The notes under the pieces are model-generated. The model was not told where the DNA came from. It worked only from the letters and a program-made list of their open reading frames with translations, and did not search any database. Position numbers and translations under genes: made by a program. 64,000 bases of DNA, taken from NCBI GenBank assembly GCA_965248335.1, contig CBDFIY010000003.1, positions 2,232,001-2,296,000 of the forward strand, read 5' to 3'. This DNA is from CAKMZU01 sp965248335. GTDB taxonomy: Bacteria; Pseudomonadota; Gammaproteobacteria; Pseudomonadales; DT-91. Shown piece after piece: positions 14,242 through 23,276 of the stretch. Numbering within the stretch: the first letter of the stretch is position 1; every line of letters starts with the position of its first letter.

Positions 14242-17196
14242 ATGGACAGACTCGACTGGCAAACGTTTTTATTCGCTGCGGTATTTTGCTTCTTCTCTTT
14301 TACTTACACGATGGCCGAACCTGACGGCGTAAAAGTAAACGTTTTTTATAATACCAACAAAATTCAAAACCTTGAGGACATGCCGCCTCAAGATCTACAC
14401 CCAGAAGGCCCACCACAAACTGCACTACTTCAAGGCCAGCAACCACTTTTCCATGAAGACAAACACATCGGCTTCTGGAAACTGCTTGAGAACAATGCTG
14501 GCCATATATCCCCGAAAGACGGTCATTCTTGGCTTAAAGTCGTTATTACCAATGAAACTGATAAGCCAACGCAGCGGCTTATCGAGTTTGCCTTCCCTAT
14601 CACCTCTATGGATATCTATGAGCTACTCCCCTCAAAAGGATTAAAACCCAGAATCCTTGATCTCGGCACCAACCATGAATTCGCTAAGCGCCCGATTAAC
14701 TATCGCCATATCATTTATCCAATCCCTTTAAAGCCCTTAGAGACACGCACACTGATCTTTGATATCGACCATTCTTATACCAAACTCATTAAGCTTAAAA
14801 CTTGGACTCGTGCGGAGTTACAACAAGTTAAAGCGAAAGAAATGGTCTTTTTTGGCATGATTTATGGCGCCCTTGCCATGATCGTGCTTTACAATTTATT
14901 CATCTATCTCTCTATCCGCGAGAGGAGTCATCTGCTTTTTGTGTTATTCGGTTCCTTCACGGGCCTCTTTATCTCTATGCACGAGGGCCACTTCTTTCAG
15001 TTTATTGGCGTACATAGCAACTGGCCTAAAACCTTTCTCTATTCTTTTGTTACCGCAGCCATGTGTTTATTTTTAAGTATATTCTCAATTTCGTTTTTAA
15101 ATATTAAACGCTGGTCAGGATTGATGCATAATGCCTTACTGATTTCGGGTATTTTTGTTGCTTGTGCCATTTTAACTTTAGGTATCAGCGATGATCCCAT
15201 CATTTTTTCACCACAAATAATTCTCCTTATTATTTTCCTCTACTTTTTTGTTATTTACTGCGGTTTGTTTGTGCGTAACCATGGTGTCTCCTCCGCTGGC
15301 TTTTTTTCTTTAGCCATTTTCCTCTGCACTCTAGGCTTAATTTTTGACTTTGCCTCAAATGTGGGAGTGCTTTCTTGGGATCGTTGGGCGTTTAGCTACG
15401 CATCCATTGGTAATGCCTCTATGATTTTAGTATTCGCCTTTGCGCTAGCGGATAAAATGCGCCTGCTACATAACGAGAAGCTGCAAACATCCATGCAGCT
15501 GATCAAGCTCTCCGAAGAAAAAGCCCAAACAAACATTGAAGTTTATAAGAGCAAACTCAATCAGGTACAACTTGAGCAGCGTGCAGATGAAGCCAAAATT
15601 GAAAGCCGCGCTAAAAGTGAATTTTTAGCTACCATGAGTCACCAAATCCGTACGCCGATGAATGGCGTACTCGGCATGACGGATTTACTTGAGGATACCG
15701 AGCTTGATCAAAACCAACATCATTTGGTTTCGTCTATTAATAAATCCGCGAAATCGCTGTTAAATGTGATCAATGACTTGCTCGATTATTCCAAAATTGA
15801 ATCAGGCAAAATGGAGTTTGAATCGAAGCTCTTTAACCTTGAACGTATCATTGATGATTGCATTACCATTTCGGCACTTAAGGCCACGGAAATAAAGCTT
15901 AATTTTTCTGGCTATATAAAACCGGGAACGCCCCTTCAATTAAAAGGTGATGCACCCAAAATTCGTCAGGTTACACTTAATTTATTAAATAATATTTTTA
16001 GCCTATCAAAAGGCTGCGATGTTTTATTGAAGGTCTTTTCCACACAAAAAACCTCGATAAACAGTATGGAAATTCGTATCGAAATAAGAAGTCGTGGCCT
16101 ACTGATCTCTGAACAAGACAGTAATGCCCTTCTCCAGCCTTTCCATGAGGGGCAGCTGAAAAAAAATAAAGGCCAAGAACTCGGTTTAACTCTTAGCCAA
16201 CAGCTTGTTGAACTCATGCAAGGAGATCTTGGCATTGAGCGTGACGAGGAAAACCATACGACAACCTTTTGGTTTACTTGCCGCCTACTTTGTCCGCACA
16301 AAAAAGAAGTTATTTCCCTGACTGATCGCTCTAAAATTCTCTCCGGCAGGCGTATTTTGCTGTGTGATAACCACCCTGACTATATTAAAACCGTTAAGGA
16401 GCTGACTGAATCTTGGGGAATGGTTTGTAAGGCCGTGACTTCTAACGAGAAAATTGCTGATATTTTATTGTCTGATTGCAATTCGTATCAGGTACTTTTA
16501 ATCGCCAAGGAGATGCTGACGCCAGAGATACAATTAGCAGTCAGAAAAAGTAATCTTGATCATAATTTCATTACATCACTCACCGTGCTTTCCAATTCGC
16601 GCTTTACCATGACCAAGTCCGAAATGATCAAACGCGGTATTCAAAGTGTACTCGAAGTCCCCTCTACGACCTTTCAGCTTTATAAAAGCTTGCTGAAGTC
16701 GATGGGTATTGATTACAAGGAGCCCGAAGATGCGCTTGAGCAAACGCTCAATATCATCATTGCTGAAGATAATACAGTTAATCAAATGGTCATTGTTGGC
16801 ATGCTTAAAAAATTAAAATATATGCCTAAAATCGCCAATAATGGCGTTGAAGCGCTGAACCTGTTTAAATCCTCTCAAACGCCCGTTGATCTCATTTTAA
16901 TGGACTGCGAAATGCCGGAACTTAATGGCTATGAGGCGACACGCGCCATACGTAAAAAGCAGCTCGACCAGCAGAAAAAGACCGTTATTATCGGTTTAAG
17001 TGCGCACTCAGACCCTGAGTACAAAGCACATGCCTTTGCATCAGGCATGAATGACTTTATTACCAAGCCTGTTACCATTGATAATGTTGAAGAGATCATG
17101 GAAAAAATCGGCAATGGCTTTTTCTTGGATGAAAAATTCGATAACAGCGATGACTTTGAATTCCCTGAATCGACGTTTTTAGATGAAGAAGACTGA
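14242..17196 (+). CDS. Hybrid sensor histidine kinase, 7TMR-DISM type, degenerate ATP domain
   Basis: 984 residues from ATG 14242; the TTG at 14173 would put extra residues before the signal peptide. Layout: signal peptide (FLFAAVFCFFSFTYTMA), periplasmic 7TMR-DISMED2 domain (about 25-190), seven-helix DISM membrane domain (about 205-405), coiled coil, HisKA with SHQIRTP (His near 470), an ATPase domain (about 560-690), then two receiver domains. The ATPase lacks the usual DxGxG box (IEIRSRGLLISEQD in its place) and a standard N box, and the first receiver (about 705-820) has no aspartate at the phosphorylation site (VLLIAKEML). The last receiver is intact (IIIAEDN, LILMDCEMP, SAHSD, TKPV). 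The ligand is unknown. It may be a phosphatase or conformational relay rather than a kinase. It is translationally close to the next gene. Confidence 0.88.
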   Translation: MDRLDWQTFLFAAVFCFFSFTYTMAEPDGVKVNVFYNTNKIQNLEDMPPQDLHPEGPPQTALLQGQQPLFHEDKHIGFWKLLENNAGHISPKDGHSWLKVVITNETDKPTQRLIEFAFPITSMDIYELLPSKGLKPRILDLGTNHEFAKRPINYRHIIYPIPLKPLETRTLIFDIDHSYTKLIKLKTWTRAELQQVKAKEMVFFGMIYGALAMIVLYNLFIYLSIRERSHLLFVLFGSFTGLFISMHEGHFFQFIGVHSNWPKTFLYSFVTAAMCLFLSIFSISFLNIKRWSGLMHNALLISGIFVACAILTLGISDDPIIFSPQIILLIIFLYFFVIYCGLFVRNHGVSSAGFFSLAIFLCTLGLIFDFASNVGVLSWDRWAFSYASIGNASMILVFAFALADKMRLLHNEKLQTSMQLIKLSEEKAQTNIEVYKSKLNQVQLEQRADEAKIESRAKSEFLATMSHQIRTPMNGVLGMTDLLEDTELDQNQHHLVSSINKSAKSLLNVINDLLDYSKIESGKMEFESKLFNLERIIDDCITISALKATEIKLNFSGYIKPGTPLQLKGDAPKIRQVTLNLLNNIFSLSKGCDVLLKVFSTQKTSINSMEIRIEIRSRGLLISEQDSNALLQPFHEGQLKKNKGQELGLTLSQQLVELMQGDLGIERDEENHTTTFWFTCRLLCPHKKEVISLTDRSKILSGRRILLCDNHPDYIKTVKELTESWGMVCKAVTSNEKIADILLSDCNSYQVLLIAKEMLTPEIQLAVRKSNLDHNFITSLTVLSNSRFTMTKSEMIKRGIQSVLEVPSTTFQLYKSLLKSMGIDYKEPEDALEQTLNIIIAEDNTVNQMVIVGMLKKLKYMPKIANNGVEALNLFKSSQTPVDLILMDCEMPELNGYEATRAIRKKQLDQQKKTVIIGLSAHSDPEYKAHAFASGMNDFITKPVTIDNVEEIMEKIGNGFFLDEKFDNSDDFEFPESTFLDEED

Positions 17197-17198
17197 TT

Positions 17199-18365
17199 AT
17201 GCCTGATTCAATCCCCTCAATAGACTTGCTCATTATCGGCGGCGGCATAGCCGGCTGTTGGACGCTTGCACAGGCATTAGAATCAGGCCTCAATTGTTTA
17301 CTCGTTGAGAAAGACGCGCTAGGAAGCGGCCAAACGATTGCCTCGCAAGGTATTATTCATGGCGGTTTAAAATATGCGTTAGGGTCTGTTTTAACTCGCG
17401 CCACACAATCGATTAAAAACATGCCTGAACGCTGGCAACAAAGTTTGTCCGGCGATGTTAGCCCAAACCTTACCCAGACGTCTTGCTTGAGCCATGCGCA
17501 TTATTTTATTCCAACCGGAAACATAGATAGCCAGTTGGTTAGTTTTTTAGGCTCTAAGCTGGCCAGCAGTTACTCTGAAAAGATACCGACAGCGAGCCTC
17601 GGGGAAGGCTACCAACAAGTCACGAAAAGCTCGCGTGTTTATCGTCTCAATGAGTTTGTACTGGATACGCATTCGTTATTAACGGATTTTTTACGCCAAT
17701 ACAGCAACCACATGGTTAAGCATTATTTCGATGCTGAAAAGATCACGGCGACCCCTGCAGGCTTTCATTATCAACATCAGGGGCTAACACTGAATACACG
17801 TTACGTGTTAAATGCCACAGGCAATGATACGCCCAACCTACCTCTTAACCTTGTAAAAATGCAGCAGCGCCCGCTTCAAATGGTCATGATGAAAGGGGAT
17901 TTACCCACTATTTTTGGCCATTTTATCAGTCAAGGTAGCAAGCCCTTACTGACAGTAACGTCTTATTTGCATAACGGGGAAATCGTTTGGTATATGGGCG
18001 GCGAGCTTGCTGAATCTGGCGCGTCAAAAACGAAACAGGCACAAATCAGCCACACACAAAAATTACTGAGTCAGCTTGTGCCAAAAATCAATATCGAGAG
18101 CATGACGTTTGACACCTTATTTGTTAATCGTGCAGAACCCAAACAATCTTCATTGCTACGCCCTGACGATGCCTATGTATCCTTAAAAAATAATTGGTTT
18201 GTTGGTTTTCCAACAAAGCTCGCTTTCGCACCACGTTTTGCTGATCAAGTAATCTCGCAAATTATTCAAAAGCCGTCAGCCACTGACGCTGCTCCCTTTA
18301 ATCACCTGACCTTTAAGCACCTGCCACCGCCTAAAGTTGCGGCATTCCCCTGGGCTCATTTATGA
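17199..18365 (+). CDS. FAD-dependent oxidoreductase (GlpD/DAO-like)
   Basis: 388 residues. N-terminal dinucleotide fold LLIIGGGIAGCWTLAQALE and ESGLNCLLVEKDALGSGQT identify a DAO-family flavoprotein; IASQGIIHGGLKYALG is typical of glycerol-3-phosphate dehydrogenase-like members. The middle is divergent and the C-terminal flavin-contact region reads NNWFVGFPTKLAFAPRFAD. The substrate is unknown. It starts two bases after the kinase stop and overlaps the next gene by four bases, so it is part of one operon leading into heptose synthesis. Confidence 0.8.
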   Translation: MPDSIPSIDLLIIGGGIAGCWTLAQALESGLNCLLVEKDALGSGQTIASQGIIHGGLKYALGSVLTRATQSIKNMPERWQQSLSGDVSPNLTQTSCLSHAHYFIPTGNIDSQLVSFLGSKLASSYSEKIPTASLGEGYQQVTKSSRVYRLNEFVLDTHSLLTDFLRQYSNHMVKHYFDAEKITATPAGFHYQHQGLTLNTRYVLNATGNDTPNLPLNLVKMQQRPLQMVMMKGDLPTIFGHFISQGSKPLLTVTSYLHNGEIVWYMGGELAESGASKTKQAQISHTQKLLSQLVPKINIESMTFDTLFVNRAEPKQSSLLRPDDAYVSLKNNWFVGFPTKLAFAPRFADQVISQIIQKPSATDAAPFNHLTFKHLPPPKVAAFPWAHL

Positions 18366-19174
18366 AACTGAAGCAATTGGCTAACACGGATATTTTTCTT
18401 AGCCCCCTTACATTAGGCACTGTTAAATTTGGCCGTAATCAGTCGGTTAAGTACCCTCAAACGTTCGATCTTCCCAGTGACCGAGACATTCAACACCTAC
18501 TTTCTGCGGCCTTTGATCGAGGCATCACAACGCTCGACACTGCCCCCGCTTATGGCATCGCAGAGGAACGCCTTGGCCACTTGATACAACATGATCGTCA
18601 TAACATCAGTATCATAAGTAAAGCCGGTGAAGATTACTCGCTTAAACAAGATAAAAGCCATTTTGATTATTCGCCTGACGCCCTCAATGAACAATTACGC
18701 CAAAGCCTCCGTAACCTGAAAACAGACTATCTGGATCTTTGGCTGCTTCACTCCGATGGCAACGATATCCAAAATTTATCCGATGACGTCTTAAACGTTT
18801 TTCAGCAGGCAAAAAAAGATGGCTGGGTTCGTGCCATCGGTATGTCAACAAAGACGGTTGAAGGCGGTGAATATGCCTTACAGCACATGGATTGCATTAT
18901 GATGGCGAGCAGCTTGGCACACGATAAGGAGAATGCACTTTTTGGCATCGCTGAAGATCTTCAAAAAAGCATCCTTCTAAAAAAGATTTTTGACTCCGGC
19001 TGGGCATTGACCAAAGATGACAAAACAGAAAGAGGTGACAAAACAAAAATCTTAGAAGACACATTCGCGAGACACTTCTCGAACAAAAGCCTTTGCTCTG
19101 CTGTGATTGGCACTTCAAACCCCCTCCATCTTAAAGAAAATATTACTGCCTTTAATCAGGTTCATCATGACTAA
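18362..19174 (+). CDS. Aldo/keto reductase
   Basis: 270 residues, TIM-barrel NAD(P)H-dependent carbonyl reductase. The catalytic tetrad is visible: Asp and Tyr in TTLDTAPAYG, Lys in ISKAGED, His in LWLLHSDG. NADPH-site elements AIGMST and SAVIGTSNP are present; the C-terminus is shorter than in most AKRs. ATGA overlap with the upstream gene and an eight-base overlap with gmhB indicate translational coupling. The substrate is unknown; this position beside heptose genes suggests sugar metabolism, by inference only. Confidence 0.85.
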   Translation: MKLKQLANTDIFLSPLTLGTVKFGRNQSVKYPQTFDLPSDRDIQHLLSAAFDRGITTLDTAPAYGIAEERLGHLIQHDRHNISIISKAGEDYSLKQDKSHFDYSPDALNEQLRQSLRNLKTDYLDLWLLHSDGNDIQNLSDDVLNVFQQAKKDGWVRAIGMSTKTVEGGEYALQHMDCIMMASSLAHDKENALFGIAEDLQKSILLKKIFDSGWALTKDDKTERGDKTKILEDTFARHFSNKSLCSAVIGTSNPLHLKENITAFNQVHHD

Positions 19175-19724
19175 GAATACCTTTACCCAGTGCTTATTTC
19201 TCGATCGAGATGGCGTTATCAATGTTGATGTCAATTATGCAAGTAAGCCGCAAGATATTGAATTTATAGAAGGTATATTTCCCCTTTGCCAATACCTCCA
19301 GCAACAAGGGTTTATTATCATCATCGTTACCAACCAATCCGGCATTGCTCGAAAATTTTATTCAGAATCTGATTTTCAAGCTTTAACGCAGTGGATGCAC
19401 GGCGAGTTTCTTAAAGCAGGCGTGCAAATAACGCAGACTTATCACTGCCCACATCACCCCGATATCACTGGCGATTGCGCTTGTCGTAAACCGAAAGCGG
19501 GCATGCTGCTGGAGGCGATTAAAGCGTACCGAATCAAGCCAGAAATGAGTATAATGATCGGCGATAAATACTCTGACATGCAGGCAGCTCATAGTGCTGG
19601 CGTCAAAGACTGTATCTGGCTGACAACGGATTCACAGCCTGAAGATACTCTGGCAACCCTCATAGTCAATAGTCACCAGACATACCTGCAACACTTAAAA
19701 ACACGGGATGGATGCATTGATTAA
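19167..19724 (+). CDS. gmhB: D-glycero-beta-D-manno-heptose-1,7-bisphosphate 7-phosphatase
   Basis: 185 residues from ATG 19167, which overlaps the aldo/keto reductase stop; a longer frame upstream is not needed. HAD-family motifs: FLDRDGVIN, VTNQSG, and the zinc-binding CPHHPDITGDCACRKPKAG, with MIGDKYSDMQAA as motif IV. It removes the 7-phosphate in ADP-heptose synthesis for the LPS core. It overlaps gmhA by 17 bases. Confidence 0.95.
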   Translation: MTKNTFTQCLFLDRDGVINVDVNYASKPQDIEFIEGIFPLCQYLQQQGFIIIIVTNQSGIARKFYSESDFQALTQWMHGEFLKAGVQITQTYHCPHHPDITGDCACRKPKAGMLLEAIKAYRIKPEMSIMIGDKYSDMQAAHSAGVKDCIWLTTDSQPEDTLATLIVNSHQTYLQHLKTRDGCID

Positions 19725-20310
19725 CGCAATAAAAACGCATATTCAGCAAAGCCTTCAAGCAAAGCAAGTACTTCTTAATTCGCCCCTTTTTCTTGAAAAC
19801 ATTGCGGCCATTGCTAAAAAGTGCCAACAGGTCATTCAAGGCGGCAATAAAATCTTGCTGGCAGGCAACGGCGGCAGCGCTGCCGATGCACAGCATATTG
19901 CGGCTGAACTCGTCGGCCGTTTTGAAAAAGAGCGCCCGTCATTGGCGGGCATAGCCTTGACGACTGACACATCCGCACTCACAGCGATTGCAAATGATTA
20001 CGGCTACGAACAGGTTTTTAGCCGCCAACTACAAGGTCTTGGCAGAGAGGGCGATCTTTTTATTGGTATCTCCACCTCCGGTAACTCCGCTAATATCATC
20101 GAAGCGGTTAAGGTTGCGAAATTGTTAGATATTCACACACTTGCCTTGACTGGCAGCGGCGGCACATTGAAAACACTGGCCGATGATTGTATCGCGATCC
20201 CGGCAGAAAGAACCGCCATCGTTCAAGAGTGTCATATCATGATCGGCCATATTCTCTGTGCCATGATTGACCAAAACCAACAAGAGCAGCACCCGCAAAA
20301 ACATCAATAG
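19708..20310 (+). CDS. gmhA: Sedoheptulose-7-phosphate isomerase
   Basis: 200 residues, SIS domain. LLAGNGGSAADAQHIAAELVGRF and SGNSANIIEA are the phosphosugar-binding loops; the C-terminal RTAIVQECHIMIGHILC carries the zinc-binding Glu and His of GmhA. It converts sedoheptulose 7-phosphate to heptose 7-phosphate, the first step of the pathway completed by the adjacent hldE and gmhB. Confidence 0.95.
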   Translation: MDALINAIKTHIQQSLQAKQVLLNSPLFLENIAAIAKKCQQVIQGGNKILLAGNGGSAADAQHIAAELVGRFEKERPSLAGIALTTDTSALTAIANDYGYEQVFSRQLQGLGREGDLFIGISTSGNSANIIEAVKVAKLLDIHTLALTGSGGTLKTLADDCIAIPAERTAIVQECHIMIGHILCAMIDQNQQEQHPQKHQ

Positions 20311-20318
20311 GCTTCAGC

Positions 20319-21779
20319 ATGGACGATAACACTGCGTTTGACATTGATCCTCAAGCATTGGATTTTAGGCAGGCTCGACTGCTCGTGATTGGCGATTTAA
20401 TGCTGGATCAATACTGGCTTGGCGATACGCATCGAATTTCGCCTGAAGCGCCTGTGCCTGTGATACAGGTAAACCACCAGCAAGAGCGTTTAGGCGGGGC
20501 TGCTAATGCCGCCCTAAATGTGAAGACATTAGGTGCCAAGGTCAGTATTGCAGGTATTGTAGGCAAAGATGTACAGGGCAAAAAACTTTGCGCGCTCATC
20601 GAAAAGGCCGACATCGATAATGCCTGTTTACAATCTGACGGTGACCAAACCATTACTAAACTGCGTATTATTAGCCAAAATCAACAAATGGTACGCGCTG
20701 ATTTCGAAACAGCATTCGATGAAGTCGGTATTAAAAAACTTACCGAAAATGCGATTGAGATGATTGCTCAGCACGATGCCATTATTTTATCGGATTATAA
20801 CAAAGGCACCCTTACCCACTGCCAACGAATAATTCAGGCAGCCAAAGAAACCAATACGCCTGTTATTGTCGATCCCAAAGGCCATGATTTTACCCGCTAT
20901 AAAGATGCTTGCATCCTGACACCCAACTTAAAAGAGTTTGAAGCCATTGTAGGGGTATGCCACTCTCGGGAAGTGCTGATAGACAAAGCTCAAGGGTTAA
21001 TAAATGCGCTTAACCTTAAAGCGTTACTTATCACCCTCAGCGAAAACGGTATGGCATTGTGTTTAGCTAATGGCGAATACCACCATTTTAATTCTCTCGC
21101 CAAAGAAGTTTTTGATGTAACAGGTGCCGGTGATACAGTCATTGCAACCTTGGCAACGGGTATAGCCTCTGGATTACCTGTCGAGCAAGCTGTCTCACTG
21201 GCCAATACGGCCGCCAGTATTGTGGTGAGTCGGCTTGGCGCATCTCAAGTCACCTGCCTTGATCTCAAAGTCGCCCTTGATAGCCATACGCCAGCTAATC
21301 GTGCCATTCTTGACATAGCGCAGTTACAAGCCCAAATTAACTTTGAGAAAAGTATGGGTAAGAAAATCGTTTTTACCAATGGCTGCTTTGATATTCTTCA
21401 TAAGGGGCATACAGCTTACTTGCAAGAAGCCAAAGCTTTAGGCGACAGGCTGATCGTTGCCGTTAACGATGATAAATCGATAAAGCGCCTCAAAGGTGAA
21501 ACACGCCCTGTTAACGGTCTTGAAGACCGAATGAGCCTGCTCGCCAGTCTCGCAGCCGTCGATTTTGTCATCCCCTTTACGCACGACACACCTTGCGATT
21601 TATTAGACTGCCTTAAACCGGATATTTTGGTGAAAGGTGGCGATTATGCAATCGAGGAAGTTGTCGGTATCGATATCGTGCAAGCCTATGGTGGCGAAGT
21701 TAAAGTACTTTCGTTGCAAAAAGGCCGCTCAACGACGCAAATTATTGATACTATCATCCATTCGCATACCCAGACCTAA
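20319..21779 (+). CDS. hldE: Bifunctional heptose kinase/adenylyltransferase
   Basis: 486 residues. Residues about 15-330 are a PfkB-type kinase (LVIGDLMLDQYW, GGAANAALNV, VDPKGHDF, catalytic FDVTGAGDT). Residues about 345-485 are a nucleotidyltransferase (VFTNGCFDILHKGH, HxGH-like site HKGHTAYL, DDKSIKRLKG, VKGGDY). It phosphorylates heptose-7-phosphate at C1 and then adds AMP. Kinase-first fusion is the standard proteobacterial form. Starts eight bases after gmhA. Confidence 0.97.
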   Translation: MDDNTAFDIDPQALDFRQARLLVIGDLMLDQYWLGDTHRISPEAPVPVIQVNHQQERLGGAANAALNVKTLGAKVSIAGIVGKDVQGKKLCALIEKADIDNACLQSDGDQTITKLRIISQNQQMVRADFETAFDEVGIKKLTENAIEMIAQHDAIILSDYNKGTLTHCQRIIQAAKETNTPVIVDPKGHDFTRYKDACILTPNLKEFEAIVGVCHSREVLIDKAQGLINALNLKALLITLSENGMALCLANGEYHHFNSLAKEVFDVTGAGDTVIATLATGIASGLPVEQAVSLANTAASIVVSRLGASQVTCLDLKVALDSHTPANRAILDIAQLQAQINFEKSMGKKIVFTNGCFDILHKGHTAYLQEAKALGDRLIVAVNDDKSIKRLKGETRPVNGLEDRMSLLASLAAVDFVIPFTHDTPCDLLDCLKPDILVKGGDYAIEEVVGIDIVQAYGGEVKVLSLQKGRSTTQIIDTIIHSHTQT

Positions 21780-21788
21780 TGGCTTTAT

Positions 21789-22508
21789 ATGCTTTATTAT
21801 TTTCGTGCATTTCTGATTTTCGGCTACTTTGCAATTTTCTTGGTTTTGGCGAATTTACTGGCGCTGCTGCGCCCTTTTCACCCTAATAATACGCATTGGA
21901 TATTAAAGCTTTTTAAACCCGCTTACGGGATTATGAACTTAACGGTTGAGCCTATTAACCGAAAGAGCCCACCTGAAAAACCTGTGGTTTATATCTGTAA
22001 CCATCAAGATCTTCTCGATATTTTTATGTTTTCTCATGTATGGCCAGAGAATACAGTGGTTGTCGGCAAGCGCTCTCTTTTCTTACTGCCGTTATTCGGG
22101 ACGGCCTTTTGGCTTGCCGGTAATATCTTTATCAACCGAAAGAATAAATCGCATGCATGGAGCTTGATGGATCAAATATCAGAGGCCATTAAATCAACAG
22201 GAAAAAGCGTTGCGTTTATGCCTGAAGGAACCCGAAGCCGAGGAAAAGGCCTACTGCCATTCAAGCTCGGTGCCTTTGCTGTCGCCATTAAAGCGCAGGC
22301 AGATATTATTCCGATTTGTGCCAGCTCAACAAATCTTATCGATATTAATAAGCGCAAGGCGCAGAAAGCCTATGTTGAGTTCTTATCGCCCATTTCCACA
22401 AAGGGCCTTAATGAAAAAGATGTCGCTAAACTGGCTGAAACCTGCCATCAAAAAATGAGAGAGGCTATTGAGCGGCTGGATAAGAAAATTACTGAATGCG
22501 CAGCATGA
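21789..22508 (+). CDS. plsC: 1-acyl-sn-glycerol-3-phosphate acyltransferase
   Basis: 239 residues. N-terminal membrane helix (ALLIFGYFAIFLVLANLLALL region), acyltransferase motif I NHQDLLD (HxxxxD), motif III PEGTRSRGKG and a late IIPICASS. It makes phosphatidic acid at the inner membrane. It follows hldE by nine bases and is the last gene of the operon-like run. Confidence 0.9.
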   Translation: MLYYFRAFLIFGYFAIFLVLANLLALLRPFHPNNTHWILKLFKPAYGIMNLTVEPINRKSPPEKPVVYICNHQDLLDIFMFSHVWPENTVVVGKRSLFLLPLFGTAFWLAGNIFINRKNKSHAWSLMDQISEAIKSTGKSVAFMPEGTRSRGKGLLPFKLGAFAVAIKAQADIIPICASSTNLIDINKRKAQKAYVEFLSPISTKGLNEKDVAKLAETCHQKMREAIERLDKKITECAA

Positions 22509-22522
22509 CGAAACAAAGCATC

Positions 22523-22968
22523 TCACTCTTTAGCAAGACCATCATTATCCTTACCTTTTTGGTCTAAAGGTTTTTTTGTTAATTCAGCATTAGCCGTATT
22601 TTTTTGATCCGAGGATTCTTCATTTTCAGCCACGCCTAATATTGTTGGCGGCAGAAAACTAGCCATAAACCCTGCAGCACCACCCGTTAAGGCGCCGCCT
22701 ATAGTATTGTAAATTATAGAGGGTGGAACACACATGGAGGATTTTGTACCTCTACTCGTATGATCGCCTATAGATTCATCGATTCTTACCCTGTGGCAGC
22801 AGGAACATAAGATGCACATGCCCCAGCCACCGTACCAAATGTAGTATATTTAGTGGTTTTAATAACTTGGTTCACGATCGATGAAAAAGGGTTTTCATCT
22901 GGTGGAGTGGCCGTAACACGAATGGGGAAATAACTCAGCGCTATTAAGAAAAGTGTGTAATATCTCAC
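22523..22968 (-). pseudogene. Small exported protein split by a frameshift
   Basis: The upstream part (22786-22968) encodes a signal peptide (YYTLFLIALSYFPIRVTA) and KYTTFGTVAGACASYVPAATG then stops. The other frame continues at 22790 with RIDESIGDHTSRG, CVPPSIIYNTIGGALTGGAAGF and a charged tail. The two Gly/Ala hydrophobic segments look like one protein broken by a single-base change near 22790. No family recognised. It converges with plsC. Confidence 0.5.
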
Positions 22969-23239
22969 TAAATTTACCTTACATGCCTTGATCGGTAATT
23001 TGCATAGCTTTCTAGATCAAGTTTAGCGCACATAGCTCACTTATTAGATAAAAAACTAACAGAGATTTTCAACACACACGTCTAACGGAATTTTTAAAAA
23101 TTGTAGATTTATAGCTATCCATTATTTTAATACAGTCTATTTTAAAATTTCTATCCGTTCGATACTCGGACCACTTCCATTTAAAATATGGATAAAAACT
23201 TAACTGCAATAGGTGAAGCTGGCCTTGGAGGGGTAAGAT

Positions 23240-23266
23240 AAACCGCCTTTTTAAGGCGGGTTTAAA
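23240..23266 (-). terminator. Terminator after valS
   Basis: Inverted repeat AAACCGCCTT / AAGGCGGGTTT with a TTAA-type loop, flanked by A/T-rich ends, ten bases past the valS stop. The 300-base gap 22969-23276 otherwise holds nothing I can identify. Confidence 0.75.
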
Positions 23267-23276
23267 ATCATAGGCG

